DNA of 64,000 nucleotides from Paramecium tetraurelia (GCF_000165425.1 NW_001799588.1:66920-130919); one strand, 5' to 3'. Positions 1 to 12,997 are shown, counted from the stretch's first letter. A program made the numbers and translations. Notes: generated by a model from the letters alone, not told the origin.

Positions 1-1
1 T

Positions 2-1459
2 CAATAACTTATAACAAAGGTTAGCAATTTATAAAAATCTCATCAAGATAGAGTTCGTAACGCTTTGGGCAATTTGTATTCATCTGTATTAAATAGACAT
101 GCATCAACATCATAAACAAATAGATAAACAATCTAAATAAATAGCAGCCCTAATAAGTTTAATCACTACTTTAACTCTACAAAAATGTTGCCAAAATCTA
201 TAAAATCCCCTTCCAACCTTGGTTTTAAAGCTTTAAGGAGTTAAAATTAAGCTAGTAATTAAAATACCGGTTCTGATTCTCATAGATAATCTGGTGATGC
301 TTCGATAGAAAATATCATTAAACCGTCTTAAAAATAAGATTCTTTTAATGTTACTATGAGAATGAGGGTTTCCTCAGCAAAAGAAGACATAACCAGGTTA
401 TAATAAAGACCGAGAAATGGCTCAACACATTCATTTTTGCATTTAGAACCTAAATAATAATAATAAAATCATCAATATTAGGCATCTAAGAATTACAAAG
501 AAGTTTAATAAATTTATTAATAAAGTGAAATTTAGAAGGTTGAAGGAGTACAATAATCGATTAAAAATAACGATTAATCAGAATAATAACAACAAAGATA
601 ATAATAATAGCAAGAATAAAAAAAATAGCAATAGCAATAACAATAATAATAATAATAACAGCAACCTCAATAACAATAACTTCAATAACAACAATAATAA
701 TAATAAGCAAAACCACAATCTTAATAATCGCAATAATCTTAACCATAACTTTATGAGAATTTTTTAAGCGATACTGAAAATCACATAGAAATAATTTAAA
801 GGAATTTTGCATTATTTTAATAAAAATATAATAGATCTTTAGAAGCAATCAATTTGATTGGCTAAACAGTAGCAAAATGTTTAACTTTCTTTAATGCATT
901 ATAAAATGCTTGGGTAATTCCTCTATTCTTAGTCTTCAAGCGTATGCTATAATTAAGAAAGTAGGTTGAGAATTTATTATAAGAAAAAGTAAATTCCTTT
1001 AATATTAATTATTGGGAAGAGATAACTTAAAGTGTTGAATTTGAAAATTATTTAACTAAGGTTTAGTAAGACAATTAACTTGTGTAATCAGAATTAAGTA
1101 TATTGCTAAACTCAGCTAAAGCGAAAGCAGAAAAGTTAGATAAATCTAGAAGGGATAAAGTTGAATGGTTTTTAAATGATGATCTGGAGGATAAAATAAA
1201 AGATGTTTGTAATACATATTTTCATGGATAGATTTACAAGAATATTAAAGACAAGAAGGGAATAGCACGACCAAATATAGAGTGGCTGAAATTACAAATC
1301 TAGGCTTAAGCTTCCATAATCATAATTGAGTTACCTATTTTCACATGTGATAAGGAAAACTTTACTTATGAAGGCTATTTATCAGCATTTGAATTAACAG
1401 ATGAAGCTTAAATTTACTAATACTTAAATAAATATGAGGATTATCTCGATCATAAATGA
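2..1459 (+). CDS. PolyQ protein, unknown function, 5' end outside window
   Basis: The frame is open from base 2 to a TGA at 1457-1459 when TAA/TAG are read as Gln, giving at least 485 residues. The 5' end lies before the window. The middle (about 440-760) is a polyglutamine tract encoded by a mix of TAA, TAG and CAA. After it comes a more ordinary charged, partly helical region (KAKAEKLDKSRRDKVEWFL) and a conserved-looking end (IIIIELPIFTCDKENFTYEG). The antisense strand over the Q tract gives a long Ile/Val frame, which is only a shadow. I recognise no domain. It faces the cyclin gene tail to tail with 29 bp between the stops. Confidence 0.75.
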
Positions 1460-1488
1460 AAACGAAATTCTTAGTTTATTAATTATAT

Positions 1489-2464
1489 TCATTTATATTG
1501 AATTTAAATATTGGAGACTTCTTGAAATTTTGGTGAACTATATTTTCTTTATATTGCTTATAATGACATAACTTTTGCTTAACATAATTATTAGCATATC
1601 TCTTTTGCCACTGGCCTTATTTGATTCTCATTATATTGTGAATGTATTTCTAAATAGGTAGGCCAGCAATTCTAAGATCTATTCAATAAATTTTGATTTT
1701 AAATACTTTTTATAAATCTTCTGTACTAAATATAGTACGCTGGATGCTTGTAAACTAGGGTTGTATTATATAAATTTATGATCCAACAACATTAATTCTA
1801 AAATGTATTTTCCTAATTAATATGACTTTTAATCTAGTTAAATTAATTGTTAATATCTCTCATAGAATTAATGTTGATTTGTAAAACAAATTTCAAATTA
1901 TAATTGCATTAAAATTTTACCCTCCATTTCTAAAATTTCTTCTTTTGTATAGGTTTTATCTGTTACATCCGAGTAATAATTTAATTTTGGAGGGTAGATT
2001 TCACAATATTTCGATGCAATGAACAGAGCAGATACTCCAAGTAATTGAAATTTATTCCTAGATATTTGGATTTGCTATAGATATGCATCGATTATGTAAA
2101 TAGTTAAGTATAATGTATCTGAAACCAAATTAAATCTGTGATGAACATCTACTAACCAATCTATGAGTATTGATCTCATTTTATAATTGATCTCAATTTG
2201 TTTGTCAATATATGTATGATCAAGTGCTTTGTCCTTGTTTCTACAATATTTATAGATATCTTTAGCATAAACAGACACTAATTAGGGATTGTTATTATTT
2301 TTATTATCAATTTAATCCAATTCATCAAATTTAATTCTTTGAGTTTAGGATTATGATTTACTTTATCTAAAATTAGATAAATCTTTTCCAAAACATCTCT
2401 CCCCCATACTTAATCGAGGGACTCTACTTTTTTATCCCATTTCATTTTCATCTATGTATTACAT
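1489..2464 (-). CDS. B/A-type mitotic cyclin
   Basis: Predicted 315-residue cyclin that would bind and activate a cyclin-dependent kinase. The first ATG of the open frame (2464) is used. Residues around 60-80 carry the A/B cyclin entry motif NPQLVSVYAKDIYKYC. The cyclin box follows, with MRSILIDWLVDVHHRF, LGVSALFIASKYCEIYPP and YTKEEILEMEGKIL. A 28-nt intron (1679..1706) must be removed to join the two cyclin folds; after it the C-terminal fold is recovered (NENQIRPVAKEICQQL, then LQAIQRKYSSPKF). The N-terminus is short for a mitotic cyclin and I see no clear RxxLxxxxN destruction box. Same strand as the TPR gene upstream, 96 bp away. Confidence 0.9.
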
Positions 2465-2560
2465 TTAGAAATTTGAATAAATTAATATTACAGTTAATAA
2501 TTATATTAATATATACTCTTTAAATAATTTTATCAAATTTAATCATATAAAATAATCCAA

Positions 2561-5342
2561 TCAAGCATTCTAATGGTAATATGAATCATGAAAATTGGAT
2601 ATTTCACCAACTAAGTATTTATCTGCAAGGAATTCAGGAAAACCTTTATTCTCAGAAGTGAATTCTTTGTGATATTTTATTAAGAAACCGAGTATTTTTA
2701 TTCCATCTAACAATCCTATTTTACCACTTTTGTTTTAATATGATTCATGTTGACATTTCGATAAAAACTCAACACAATATCGATTATTTAAAGATTTCTC
2801 ATCTTGGATCAGAGTCAAAATCTTTTCGTTATTTAAATTAATAATTGATTTGACAGAATTTATCATTGAAACTACCAAGTCATTATTATCTTTCTTTTTT
2901 TTACAAATTTTTTGATTATGCCAAAATTACATTATGGGAAATAATGTATCATCAATTAAAGTTAACTTCATATCATAGGATTATCCAATTAATTATTTAA
3001 TCTATTCAAAATGTTTCTCTAATGTGTTGAATCTTTTTTTTAAATGCGCCTCCATCAATGTCAATAGAGTTAAATATTTTTGATTTTACATTTTCTCAAA
3101 ATCTTAGGATTTTGGATCCAATTAGCAACATCCAATAAATGTAATCAATGTAAAAAGTAGACTATTTCTATAATCTTGTAGAAATGATTTTTCATTTAAT
3201 AAATTGTCTAAAAACAATTCATTTTATAATTACCTAATGCTTATTTATATAAAATATTCGAAGGTTGAATTTTCACAGCCTATTCAAAAGATTCTTTAGC
3301 TTCATCCAATAATTTATCTTACTTATACACATTTCCAAGTTGGTAATGTGCATCAGCATTATTAGGATTAATTTTAATACAGTTTTAATAACTTTCAATA
3401 GATTCATCAAACTTCAATAAAAATAGGTTAGCTGAACCCATCTACAATGAAATTAAATTATTACTATACAATAAACCTTCTCTAGATTTTCTTTTCCTGA
3501 TTTAACATATTAATTTAAGTGATTCAATACGTTGAAGTATTCCTTTTTTTCATTGTAACATATTCCAAGATAATAATTTAAGTCTTTAGCTTATTCAGTT
3601 TTGTTCAACTAAATAAATATCTCTAATGATTCACTAAAATTATTTAAATCAAACAATATCAAACCTAAATCATTATAATAATTGAGACCTTTTTCATATA
3701 AGCAGAGCTCATTTTAAGGTTGAATAACCAAAATCTTTTCATAAATTTCTAGCTCTTATTATACTTTCAATGTAATTTTATAAATTAGTGCTAACATATT
3801 TAAAATTTCTATGTTTGATGGAAATTTAGTAATTCCATCATTCAGACAAGTAATGGCATCATCATATTTTTTTTGTGCCTAAAGTAACTTACCTGAATAA
3901 AATATTTATTTACCTCTAATAATAAATATCTTAGGGTCATCTTAGCTTGATTAAGAATATAAATATTCATAAATCTCAGATGCTTCTTGAATTCTATTAA
4001 GCTTAATCAATATGGAGGCTAAAATAATAAGGAAAATGACCTTTCTTTTCCAATATATCAAAGCTTTTTTCTTGGGCAAGGATTTGATCATAGCATTTCA
4101 AGGCTTCCTCATCTTTGTTCATGTATTCTAAGATTTTCACTATTTTTCATTAATATGAATTCCTATACCCTTTTCCTTTAATGCATTTATGTCGTTGGGT
4201 TGAATACTAAGAATTTAATTCAATGTTATAAGCGAGCCGGCTTATTATTTTAATTCAATTTATATTGAAGCTTTCGCTTTTAAGGCTTATAAATGAGATG
4301 AGTTTTTTTCCAAAACTTAATTTAAGTTGCTTAAAGCTTCAGTGTACTTCTATTCTTCTTATAACTTTTAAGCTAAAATATTAGGATTTGATTAACCTTC
4401 CTTCATATAATCCTCAACAGTCATTAAAGTTTATTAGGGTTGTGATTACTTTTATAAATTGCTTTGCCCTTTTCTTTTAAATTTTAGAGCGAATTAATTT
4501 TGGTCATTTAATTTTAAAATTATATCACAAACTTGTTCTAATTTATCATATTACTTTTATTAATTGTATACATATGCTTAAAAATAAATGTTTTAAATTA
4601 CCTTGAGCCTAGTACCCGTCAATGTAATTAGAGTCAATTTTTAAGGCATTTTAAATAGATTCCAAAGCTCTATCAAATTATTTTAAATCTGTTAGAGCGG
4701 TTGCCTTGCTAATATAATAATGTTTTTAGATTTTGTCCTATTATATCGCCATATCATAATATCTAATGGCCTCTTCTTTTCGTTCTAATCTAGATAAAAC
4801 ATAACCTCAAAATTTAATTGAACTGTACCTAAGCCATAATTTAAGTCTGGTATGTTGGGATTAATCTAAAATCCGTTTTCTAAGTAAGTTAAGGCTTCGT
4901 TATATTTTTTTTCGTTAATCAAAAAGCTGGCTAATTTATAAAATATTAGAAAAAACCAATTTCATTTAGAGCTAGGGCATGATTTGGTTATTTTTCGAGA
5001 GTAAGCTAGAATTACTTTTTTGCACTATCCAAATTCCTCTTATGCAATTCAATAATTCCTATTCTAATAAGTCAAGTAATAAACCTTTAGAATAATAAGC
5101 ATCAATAAATTCAGGATCAGTCTCTATAATTCTGTCTAATAACTTTATTGCTTCATCAAACTTCTCATTTTTAATGAGATAGTTGGCTAATTCATATATC
5201 AGTAGAAAAAACCTCTTCTGTATAATTTATTGACTTCTGTTAGACTTAAAGAAGCTGAGCTGGGATTTCTTGAATGATTTTTAGATGATTAAATTTATTC
5301 TGATTCGTTTACATCACCTGATTTAACAGATGCACATCCCAT
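2561..5342 (-). CDS. Large tetratricopeptide-repeat protein, N-terminal MGC
   Basis: 851 residues after removal of nine introns (5187..5212, 5059..5084, 4931..4956, 4806..4828, 4577..4601, 4140..4168, 4019..4040, 3442..3464, 3208..3233); the spliced length is exactly in frame. Most of the protein is tandem TPR units, for example NADAHYQLGNVYKQDKLLDE and LNYGLGYVLSRLERKEEAIR, so it probably serves as a protein-binding scaffold. The start MGCASVKSG puts Gly at position 2 and Cys at position 3, the usual context for N-myristoylation plus palmitoylation, so membrane attachment is likely. The last 220 residues are not TPR and match nothing I know. Several introns sit at the same place relative to the repeat, as expected if the repeat was amplified with its intron. 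Confidence 0.88.
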
Positions 5343-5478
5343 TATTATTATTAAAAATATGATTTATTTCTAAGATTATCCTAGAATACTCTATAGAAAT
5401 GGTTTAAAATTAGTAGGAAAATTTAAGTTTAAAAATAACTAATATTGTTGTAAATTGATGTATGAATAATCAAAGTCT

Positions 5479-6479
5479 TCATCCTAAAATTGGGAAAGAT
5501 GGAGCAGCACAGATACCGCAAGTATCACCTCCGGCAAGTCTGATGTGACCAGCTTCTCCCCAACTAGATCCCCATGAGTTTCTAATCTTCCAAGCTCCAT
5601 CAGCTTAAACACCAACAAGGACGACTCCGTGATTTAAGTTTTTAGTACATTTGGAGAGGACACCACTTCCTAAAAAATTAAATTAAAATAATTACTGTAG
5701 AATTACCATGGATTGGCATCGACGGCAACAGCGACTGTTCTTTCTTAGATTGTTTAGGCTAATTCATCGCATGAGTCAATATCCTTGAATCCTTAGACGT
5801 GAGTGTATGGTCTTTTAACTGAGGTCTTGCAGGTTCCATCTTTAGCAGTGTATGGATAATCTTTAGCTTCAGCCAAACCGTTGTCAGCAACATATTCAAA
5901 AGCAGAATCCATCCATCCACCATTGCATCCATCATTGTCATATGGTCCTGAGCAGTCAACCAAATCTTATTCAGATAATTCGTATTTTCTGTTGAGTTCA
6001 ATGTCTGTGTTGATTTCAAGTGCTCCGACTGCAGAGAAGGCCCAGCATGAACCGCATGATCCTTAGTTCTTAACAGCTGGATACTTAACCTTCTTATTGT
6101 CAGTCCAATCGACTTCTGCACCCTTGTATTAGAAGTTAGAATTGGCGGCATTAAGTTTGGCTGTTCTTGGAACTTTGAGGCTCAAATAGGTTTAAGCAAA
6201 TTCTTATTAGCTCATATCAGCAAATTGATTCAATTCCAAAGTGAATGTGGCTTCTTCTGGACTTTCATAGAAAGCTCTGATGTAGTTAAGGTTGTCTGTG
6301 AAAACCTTGTATCTGTACATTTCATCTCTTTAGTTGGTATATCTTCTGTTATATTTCATTTTCCAATTTGCATAAAGATTTGCTGTATCGATTTCATCAG
6401 ATACTTCTTATGTGTTGTTCAAGTAGAGGCTGGCTCCCAACAACATCATTAAACCGACTGCTAATAATGACTTCTCCAT
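5479..6479 (-). CDS. Cathepsin L-like papain-family cysteine protease (C1A)
   Basis: 324-residue preproenzyme after removal of one 26-nt intron (5670..5695). Residues 4-20 are a hydrophobic signal peptide. The I29 propeptide spans about 35-100 ([31 protein letters not shown]). The mature enzyme starts near residue 120 (AEVDWTDN). Active-site Cys145 lies in [11 protein letters not shown], His275 in LNHGVVLVG and Asn292 in [11 protein letters not shown]; the Gln of the oxyanion hole is present, as is the GCNGG motif. It should act in phagosomes/lysosomes or be secreted, degrading food protein, as ciliate C1 proteases do. Length and all catalytic residues are normal. Confidence 0.95.
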
Positions 6480-6793
6480 TTTAAATATATATTAATCTAA
6501 TTAGAACTTTGAATTGCATAAATATTATTATACGATGACGTAATTATCACTTCCTTCATCACGTATAAATATATAAATTAATAATCAGATTTCTATAATG
6601 TACAATTAATTTCAGTTATTCTATAACTATCATATTATAAGCTTTCTTGAATTCATTTATAATGGAGTAATCAATGTTTGAAACTAGAGGAGATTATCTA
6701 TTTTTTTTCTATAGAATTAAAATGTATAATACATAAAATTGTGTTTTAAAAATTATTATATATATATATAAAAATCTGATTTTCTAAAAACTA
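6480..6793. other. Intergenic, upstream of the protease gene
   Basis: AT-rich spacer between the protease start and the stop of the next minus-strand gene. It holds a short (TA)n run near 6755-6775. I see no gene or clear motif. Confidence 0.5.
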
Positions 6794-7424
6794 TCATTAA
6801 TATTGGTAATTCAGAATGTTTAAGAAGATGATTATTATTTAGTGGAATCTTAATACCAATTGAAACTACTTGCTTTTTGCAATATTTAGCAGTATTTTCA
6901 ATTCTAATTATTATTTCTAGATCTACTTAATTTTCAATAACTACTCTAAGTATTTCAGCTTAATTGGACACAATCTAGTACAAAATATCACTTATATTGT
7001 ATTAATACAATTAGAAATAACTTGATATTTAATATTTTATAAAATTCTCTCCATTCTATTATGGTGTTCTGTAATGAATTTAGAAAGTTTTATATCGATT
7101 GGCCCCTTCCTATGTATTCAGAAGTACCATTCTTTCTTTGTTTTAAATTTTTGATTGTTCTTCCAACCAAATTAACTTTTTCCAATTAAATTACAAAGCT
7201 TTAAGAAATATAATTGCTAATTTGTTTAATGATTTTCAAGTTTCATTTATATCTTTAAACTAAAACTTAGGGTATTTTCAGAGACATTTTCACAAAAATA
7301 ATAATTGCGAGATAAGAAATACTCTGATCTTTTTGAATTAAAATCAACAAAGTGATTTTGTTATTCTCATATATTTTTGAATCATCACTTCTAAAATAAA
7401 CTCACTATCATTTATTTCTTCCAT
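6794..7424 (-). CDS. Hypothetical protein, two very short introns
   Basis: Model of 195 residues using ATG at 7424, a 25-nt intron (7324..7348) and an 18-nt intron (7110..7127). Each removes an in-frame TGA and the result is exactly in frame. The product is Lys/Gln-rich (IDIKLSKFITEHHNRMERIL, YLEQLLKIKQIQKQQ) with a probably helical C-terminal half. No family is recognised. The other two frames are also fairly open here, so the model could be wrong, or the locus could be a decaying gene. Confidence 0.45.
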
Positions 7425-7729
7425 TAATGTATGGCTTGTTAGAATAATTAGTTAAAGTTGATGCAATCTTTAAATATAAAAATAATAAAAATACAACTAG
7501 TAAAAATTTAAATTTAATATTTATTAGAATTTGGAAGAATCCTTTTGTTCAATTAGATTGATCATTCTGTTTTCATATCAATAAAAAAATATAATATAAA
7601 AGACTAATTTATTATATTTTTTTCCTAATTTAGAAAAGCAATACCCTATCTAAATAGGTCTTTGTACTTGACTTTGAACCTAAGTATTAATATTATACTA
7701 GTACAATATTCATTTACTTTTATAATTCG
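7425..7729. other. Spacer, possibly 5' exon of the next plus-strand ORF
   Basis: The frame of the next ORF stays open back to about 7565 without an ATG, so part of this stretch may be coding. Otherwise nothing is seen. Confidence 0.3.
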
Positions 7730-8029
7730 ATGGCTAATAGATATATTAATAATTTAAATTACTATAGCAAACAAATATTTAATTTATTATCAAAACACCA
7801 ATATAATCTTAATAAACTTAGTTATTTAAATCTAATTCATTCTAAAATTTAGAATAAATCTCTACCTTTAACAAAGTTAAAGAATATGAAATAAGTCATT
7901 AAATAATATTAAACTAGATTTGGGAATTATATTATGTTGTAAACTGCTTACAAATTTGTCAATAACTATGACTACATTCTTCTAGTTGAAACTTAAAGAG
8001 AGTCTAAACTCTCTCTTCAATATTGTTGA
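7730..8029 (+). CDS. Small hypothetical ORF
   Basis: 99 codons from ATG to TGA (MANRYINNLNYYSKQIF at the start). The frame is open upstream of the ATG as well (LDFEPKYQYYTST), which suggests that the true start or a 5' exon is missing. Near the 3' end (about 7995-8015) the DNA has a small inverted repeat, AGAGAGT...ACTCTCT. No family recognised; it could be a gene remnant. Confidence 0.3.
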
Positions 8030-8298
8030 AAATGATATCATAGTTACATATATTAATTAATTTTTTCTATATTATCAGTGTAATTCTGATAAAGAAAAGC
8101 CTAGAACTATTTGATAATATGGATAACAAAACAATATAAGAAAATGATATAAGAATTCTGGGATTTAAAGTAAACTACAATGATTTTATTTTGAAATATG
8201 ATATTAACATCTCCATTGTATTTAATTGAGAATTGATTTTTGGTTAGAACAACCCATATAAAAATATATAGTTATCAAGTTCTCTTTTTAAACTATTT

Positions 8299-8514
8299 TC
8301 AATGTGCCTAAGATTCTCTTCCCTCATTAGTTGGCTAAGAGCTAAGTATTGTAGCTTGATTTTTTTTTTCGAACAATGGTAGTTTGGCAGCTGGACAATC
8401 AATTTGATTAAGTGGCAAATCAATTATATGCATAGAAGAAGGTAAACTTGGAGGAGGACTATCAATAATAATTAACAAGGTGGCTCTTTTTGGTTTTGCA
8501 GTAGCACATCCCAT
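8299..8514 (-). CDS. Small MGC-start protein
   Basis: 71 residues, no intron needed. It begins MGCATAKPKRATLL, the same lipid-anchor-type start as the TPR gene, and is Pro/Ser-rich after that (DSPPPSLPSSMH). It diverges from the coiled-coil gene at 8851. Too short to assign a function; it may be the 5' part of a longer gene with undetected introns. Confidence 0.4.
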
Positions 8515-8850
8515 TTAATGTATAATAATAATTGAATTAATATCTATCCAAATAGGTGCAAATTTAGATTGTAAAAGTAATCATATTTGATTTTTTGATA
8601 AAATATTATAAATTGTCTGTTAGAACTTTTACTTATATGTCTTAATAGTAAAAACTTATATCAGCTTCATCACCTTCCAAAACTAGAAGTGCAATATCAT
8701 TACACACTTAATCAAAGAGTCCCCATTATAATGAAATGTAATAAGGTAATTTTGCAATTTTATAAAAAAGGGTCTACACATCAAAAGTCATAGTAAAGTT
8801 TACGAAATTCTCATTATATAAGCAAGTTCGAGAAGAGTATTGATTTAGAT
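8515..8850. promoter_or_regulatory. Divergent intergenic region
   Basis: 336 bp between the starts of a minus-strand and a plus-strand gene, so it should hold both promoters. No specific motif can be named. Confidence 0.4.
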
Positions 8851-10445
8851 ATGAAACAGAGTAATAGTTTTATTAACCCTGAATTTGAGATAAAAAAACT
8901 AATGAACTTAGTTGAATTGCAATAATATGAAATAAATAATTGGAAACGTCGATATGAATAAGCAGAATCACGAGTATCTTATTAAATTAAACTAGTGTAT
9001 ATCTTCTAATTCATCAAAACCAATAAAGGAATATGAAATACATATAGATTAATTAACTAAAGAACTCAAAAATTATATGTCTATGAACGATGAATTAAGT
9101 AATGAAGTGAAAGAAAAAGATAGCCTAATATAAAAACTGAATAAATAATTAGATATCTACAAATAATAGTTAAATGATTATTAGTCGGAATTAAAGTATG
9201 CATAGAAAGAAAAGGCTAATATGGATAAAGATGCTTCACTGCAATTCTATTAGCAAGATTAGAGATTCAATTAGAAATTATAAGATATTTAATAAGTTAA
9301 TTTTGAATAGATGTAAATTAGGGATGATTAAATCTAAAAATTGTAATAAGAATTAATAAGACGTAATTAAGCAATTGAATTTTAGAAATAAGAAATAATG
9401 TAATTAGATAAGATTATTAATGAAATTAAGGTTGGAGAAAACACATTGTTGCAATCTTAGGAAACATATAAAATTAAGTATTAAGAATTACTGGATGAAA
9501 AAAAGAAGGAAATCACTAAATAAGTTTAACAATTCGAATTAAAAACTAAACAATAAGAAAAGGAATTTCTTGATGAAAAGGAATGCCTTGTTCATAAAAT
9601 TAGTTAGATGGAATATGAAATAGAATTGCTAAACAAATAAAGCTAAGAATCATAAAGTATATAAATATAATAATAATTTTAAGATCTGATTTCAGGATTG
9701 CAAGATGAAATTCAATCACAAGTGGATTAGAATTGTTATCTTTAAGAATAACATCAAAACATTTAATATGATTTAGAATAAACATACAAAAAAATTATTT
9801 AAGATTTAAAAATTGAATATGAATCATAAAAAAATAAATTATGCTAAGAAGTTTCAAAATTAACTTCTTAATTAGAAATTACTTCATAATAACATAGTGA
9901 AAATTAAGAGTTGATTCAAGAATTATAATTTAGTTTAGATAATTTAAACAAACATAATGAAAATATATCTTAGTAATTAAGTAGATTGCAAACAGAATTT
10001 GACCAACTATAATTATAATATGAAAATGATATAACTGAACAAAACTAAGAAATTGAACAGTTAAATGATTAAATTGCATAATTAACAGAGTTATTAGAAC
10101 ATAGATCTAATGAACTTGATGATGTCAGATAATTAAGAGGAGAATTAGCACTAAAAAATAATGAAAATAACGTAATTCATTACAGTAATATTATAGCTAT
10201 TGATCTAAAGATTATAAAATGAACTAGAAACTTTGAAGAAAAAATTATTTGAACTTCAAAAATAACATCAAATTCAAGGATAAGTCAAAGATGAAATAAA
10301 TAAATCACAATTTGAATAAATGAGAAACCAAATGGAATCTGAAATTGAACTATTATAAAATGAAAATAAAACGATACGATATTAATTATAGATGAAATCA
10401 AGAGAATGTGAAGAGTGGAAACAGTAGTACAATAAACCTTTATGA
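8851..10445 (+). CDS. Long coiled-coil protein
   Basis: 515 residues after removal of introns 8974..8995 (22 nt) and 10172..10196 (25 nt). Almost all of it is Gln/Glu/Lys/Leu-rich heptad sequence (for example ELETLKKKLFELQKQHQIQG and NKTIRYQLQMKSRECEEWK), so it is a rod-like structural protein, probably of the cortex, basal bodies or cytoskeleton. There is no motor head, TM segment or known domain. Its stop is 165 bp from the stop of the SF-assemblin gene, which runs the other way. Confidence 0.85.
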
Positions 10446-10609
10446 TAGTATTTATAAATTACTTATAAGATATTAAAAAAATATTGTATTATCTTAAATA
10501 ACAACATAAATATATAATATTTCTAAAACAACATATTTGAAACTAATTTCCTTTGATAAATAAAGTTAATATATTGAATTAAAGGAATTCAATTTTAATT
10601 ATTTATAAT

Positions 10610-11443
10610 TCATTAATTAAAACTTTCATCTATTTTGATGCAAGTTTATTCTAATAATTTTAGAATGCTTTCATGAGACTTTTCTTTCTGCTATCTTTCA
10701 AGTTAAATTTCTGTTTGAATCTTCTAATGTACTTCTTCTATCATAGAAAATATCTTTTTTTCAGTTTCCTCTCTTACTGATCTTTCAATAGACATCATTT
10801 CCTAGAACTTATTTAACTCTAGATCCATTTATTCTATTAAGTGTGCCTGTGAGTCAGATCTTAAATATATCACTTATTAAATACCTTGTTTGTTGTTCAT
10901 TTTCAATTGTATATCTTAGATCCTTTAATTGATTGCTTACATCTCCTATTTATCTATTCAGCTTATCATAATAAACTGAATTATTTTTTTCAAGCATACC
11001 ATGTACAGTATCAAATCTATCTTCTATTTATTTTAAGAGCTACATTTCTACTCTTCTCTTACTCTATTTAATTTCATAGGTATATGTACATTTTTTTCAT
11101 CATCCAATTATTTGTTAATTAACTCTTCGAATTATTATAATTATTCTTAATAACGAGCATAATGTTCTTTCCCAAATTTTTCATTATTGATTTGATCACT
11201 TAGTTTTAAAATTTATTCTTTGAGTGTCTATTGAGATATATTATAATATACTTTAAACCTATCCTCATCCTTAATTTTATCATAATTTAATAAACTATCA
11301 ATCTTTTAGAGAGATGCATCAATAATTTCTTTTTTTTCAAATTTATCTCTATCTATTCCAGCTTTTAATTAAGTCCATTTATCTGCTAATGCTTACATTT
11401 TTTAGAATGATGGAGACTCCGATCTTACTTATGAGTTGCTCAT
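10610..11443 (-). CDS. SF-assemblin / beta-giardin family protein
   Basis: 260 residues after removing introns 11064..11089 (26 nt) and 10860..10884 (25 nt). The short non-helical head (MSNSQVRSESPSFQKM) followed by a continuous coiled coil with regularly spaced Arg/Glu (LERQQKEKSHESILKLLE; SIERSVREETEKKIFSMIEE) is the SF-assemblin pattern. Such proteins form the striated rootlet (kinetodesmal) fibres attached to basal bodies. Length fits the family (about 250-300 aa). The family call rests on pattern recognition, not an alignment. Confidence 0.75.
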
Positions 11444-11925
11444 TATTTAGGATGATGAAAACTTCATTTCTTCAAAATTTTTAAATTAAATTTCTTTTTG
11501 ATGGTTAGAATTAATATTAAATAATCAATATATTTTATATGCAAGCTCAAACAAAAATATTAATCTTTCTATTTCTGCACTTTTTATAATGAAATAATCT
11601 CTCTAAAGTTTAATCAGCATTTAAATTAGTAAAATCTTGATATGCTTTTTAAGACTGTTTCTATTTAATTTTATGAATTAATAACAAATCGATATTCTAT
11701 TTAATGTTAATTTAAGCGCATTTTTCTTAAAAATTAGGTCTTTTATTGCTAGAGCTCACCTAGGTAATTTAATTATTATTTTCATATCTATTTTGATTTA
11801 TATAATAGGGAAATCCATTTAGCCTCTATTAAATATAGAATTTTAACAGCACAGCTATGATCTTAATTATTTGCAAAATTATATTTTGCTTTATTAAATC
11901 AATAATTTTTATTTTTTGAATTTGA
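11444..11925. promoter_or_regulatory. Divergent intergenic region
   Basis: 482 bp between the starts of the SF-assemblin gene (-) and the next plus-strand gene. No ORF or RNA gene is seen. Confidence 0.4.
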
Positions 11926-12997
11926 ATGAATAAGGGTAAAACCAATCATAGACGAGCATAGTCTAATAATGATTTTCAATAAATAATAAGTTCTAAAATA
12001 ATTCAAATGGTTGAATAAAATTCTCATAAAAATTTACTGAAAAATCAAAGCTTTGGTAATATGTTATTCCAAATCCCTGAATAGACTGATATCTGTTCAT
12101 CAACAGAATAATCTCATCATTCCTAAAAGAAGAGTTGTATAAATGATTATTTGCTATCATCTAAAAAGAACTTTTCACAAGATCAAAAAGAAAATTTAAT
12201 AAATTCCAATTCTTGTACAAACATTATCTCATCAATTTAATACATGATTAAAAGTAGCCATCCAATAAAGGAAATAGCATAGAAGTCACTAAATAATGAA
12301 AGTTAAAGCAAGAAAAAGCACCTTAGTTTTACGAGTGAATTACAGAAGAAAAATAGCTAAATTCTCCATTAATCAAACAAAATAGATATTTCATCAAGTT
12401 TGACTCCAGATAGAAAAAAAACAGATAATAATAGTAAATAGAATAGTCATAAATATAAATCTGATTAACAAGAGGGTCAAGAGAAATAAAAAATAGAATT
12501 ATCAAATTTCTTATTAAACAATTTATTAAAGGTGGACTAAAAAAAGAAATCGAATGTAGAATAGTAAGACTCTTTTAGAAGAATGGAATTTCAGATGAAT
12601 AAGATCTAGAAAGATATTTCTAAAATTAAGAAAAGACAAGATGAATTGGATTTGTTTAATAAGAATATATAGAATCAACTATTTGATTTTATTTCGGAAA
12701 GCAGAAAATATTAAGATGTAAGTTTTAGTTTAAGATTTAGTATGGCTATAAATCTCTCTAAAAACTCGAAAAATTAGAACAAATAACCAGAAGGAATGAA
12801 GAATCAATAAAAATGTTAAAATAAAAACTATTCAATAATGAAATTTAGTAGATTACTACTAAAACTCATGATAATAATATCAATTTTGGGTATAAAAATT
12901 ATATTTATACTTTAGTAATATTTCTTCTTATAAACAAGAACTTGATATACAAAAAAAATTATCTGATTTTAAGTATATCAATAAATAATGCAATTGA
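11926..12997 (+). CDS. Coiled-coil protein, unknown function
   Basis: 340 residues after introns 12718..12740 (23 nt) and 12890..12915 (26 nt). The N-terminal two thirds are Ser/Asn/Lys-rich and probably disordered. The C-terminal third is a short coiled coil (MEFQMNKIQKDISKIKKRQD, then SLQKLEKLEQITRRNEESI). No known domain. It is convergent with the coiled-coil gene at 13147..14404. Confidence 0.75.

Noticed and set aside
561-848. Ile/Val-rich minus-strand frame opposite the first polyQ gene
   Set aside because: Shadow of the Gln/Asn codons on the plus strand.
5759-6151. 130-codon minus-strand frame inside the protease gene
   Set aside because: Another frame of the cathepsin gene, which has all catalytic motifs.
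7990-8020. AGAGAGT...ACTCTCT inverted repeat as a transcription terminator
   Set aside because: Short arms, within a possible coding frame, and hairpin terminators are not expected in a eukaryote.
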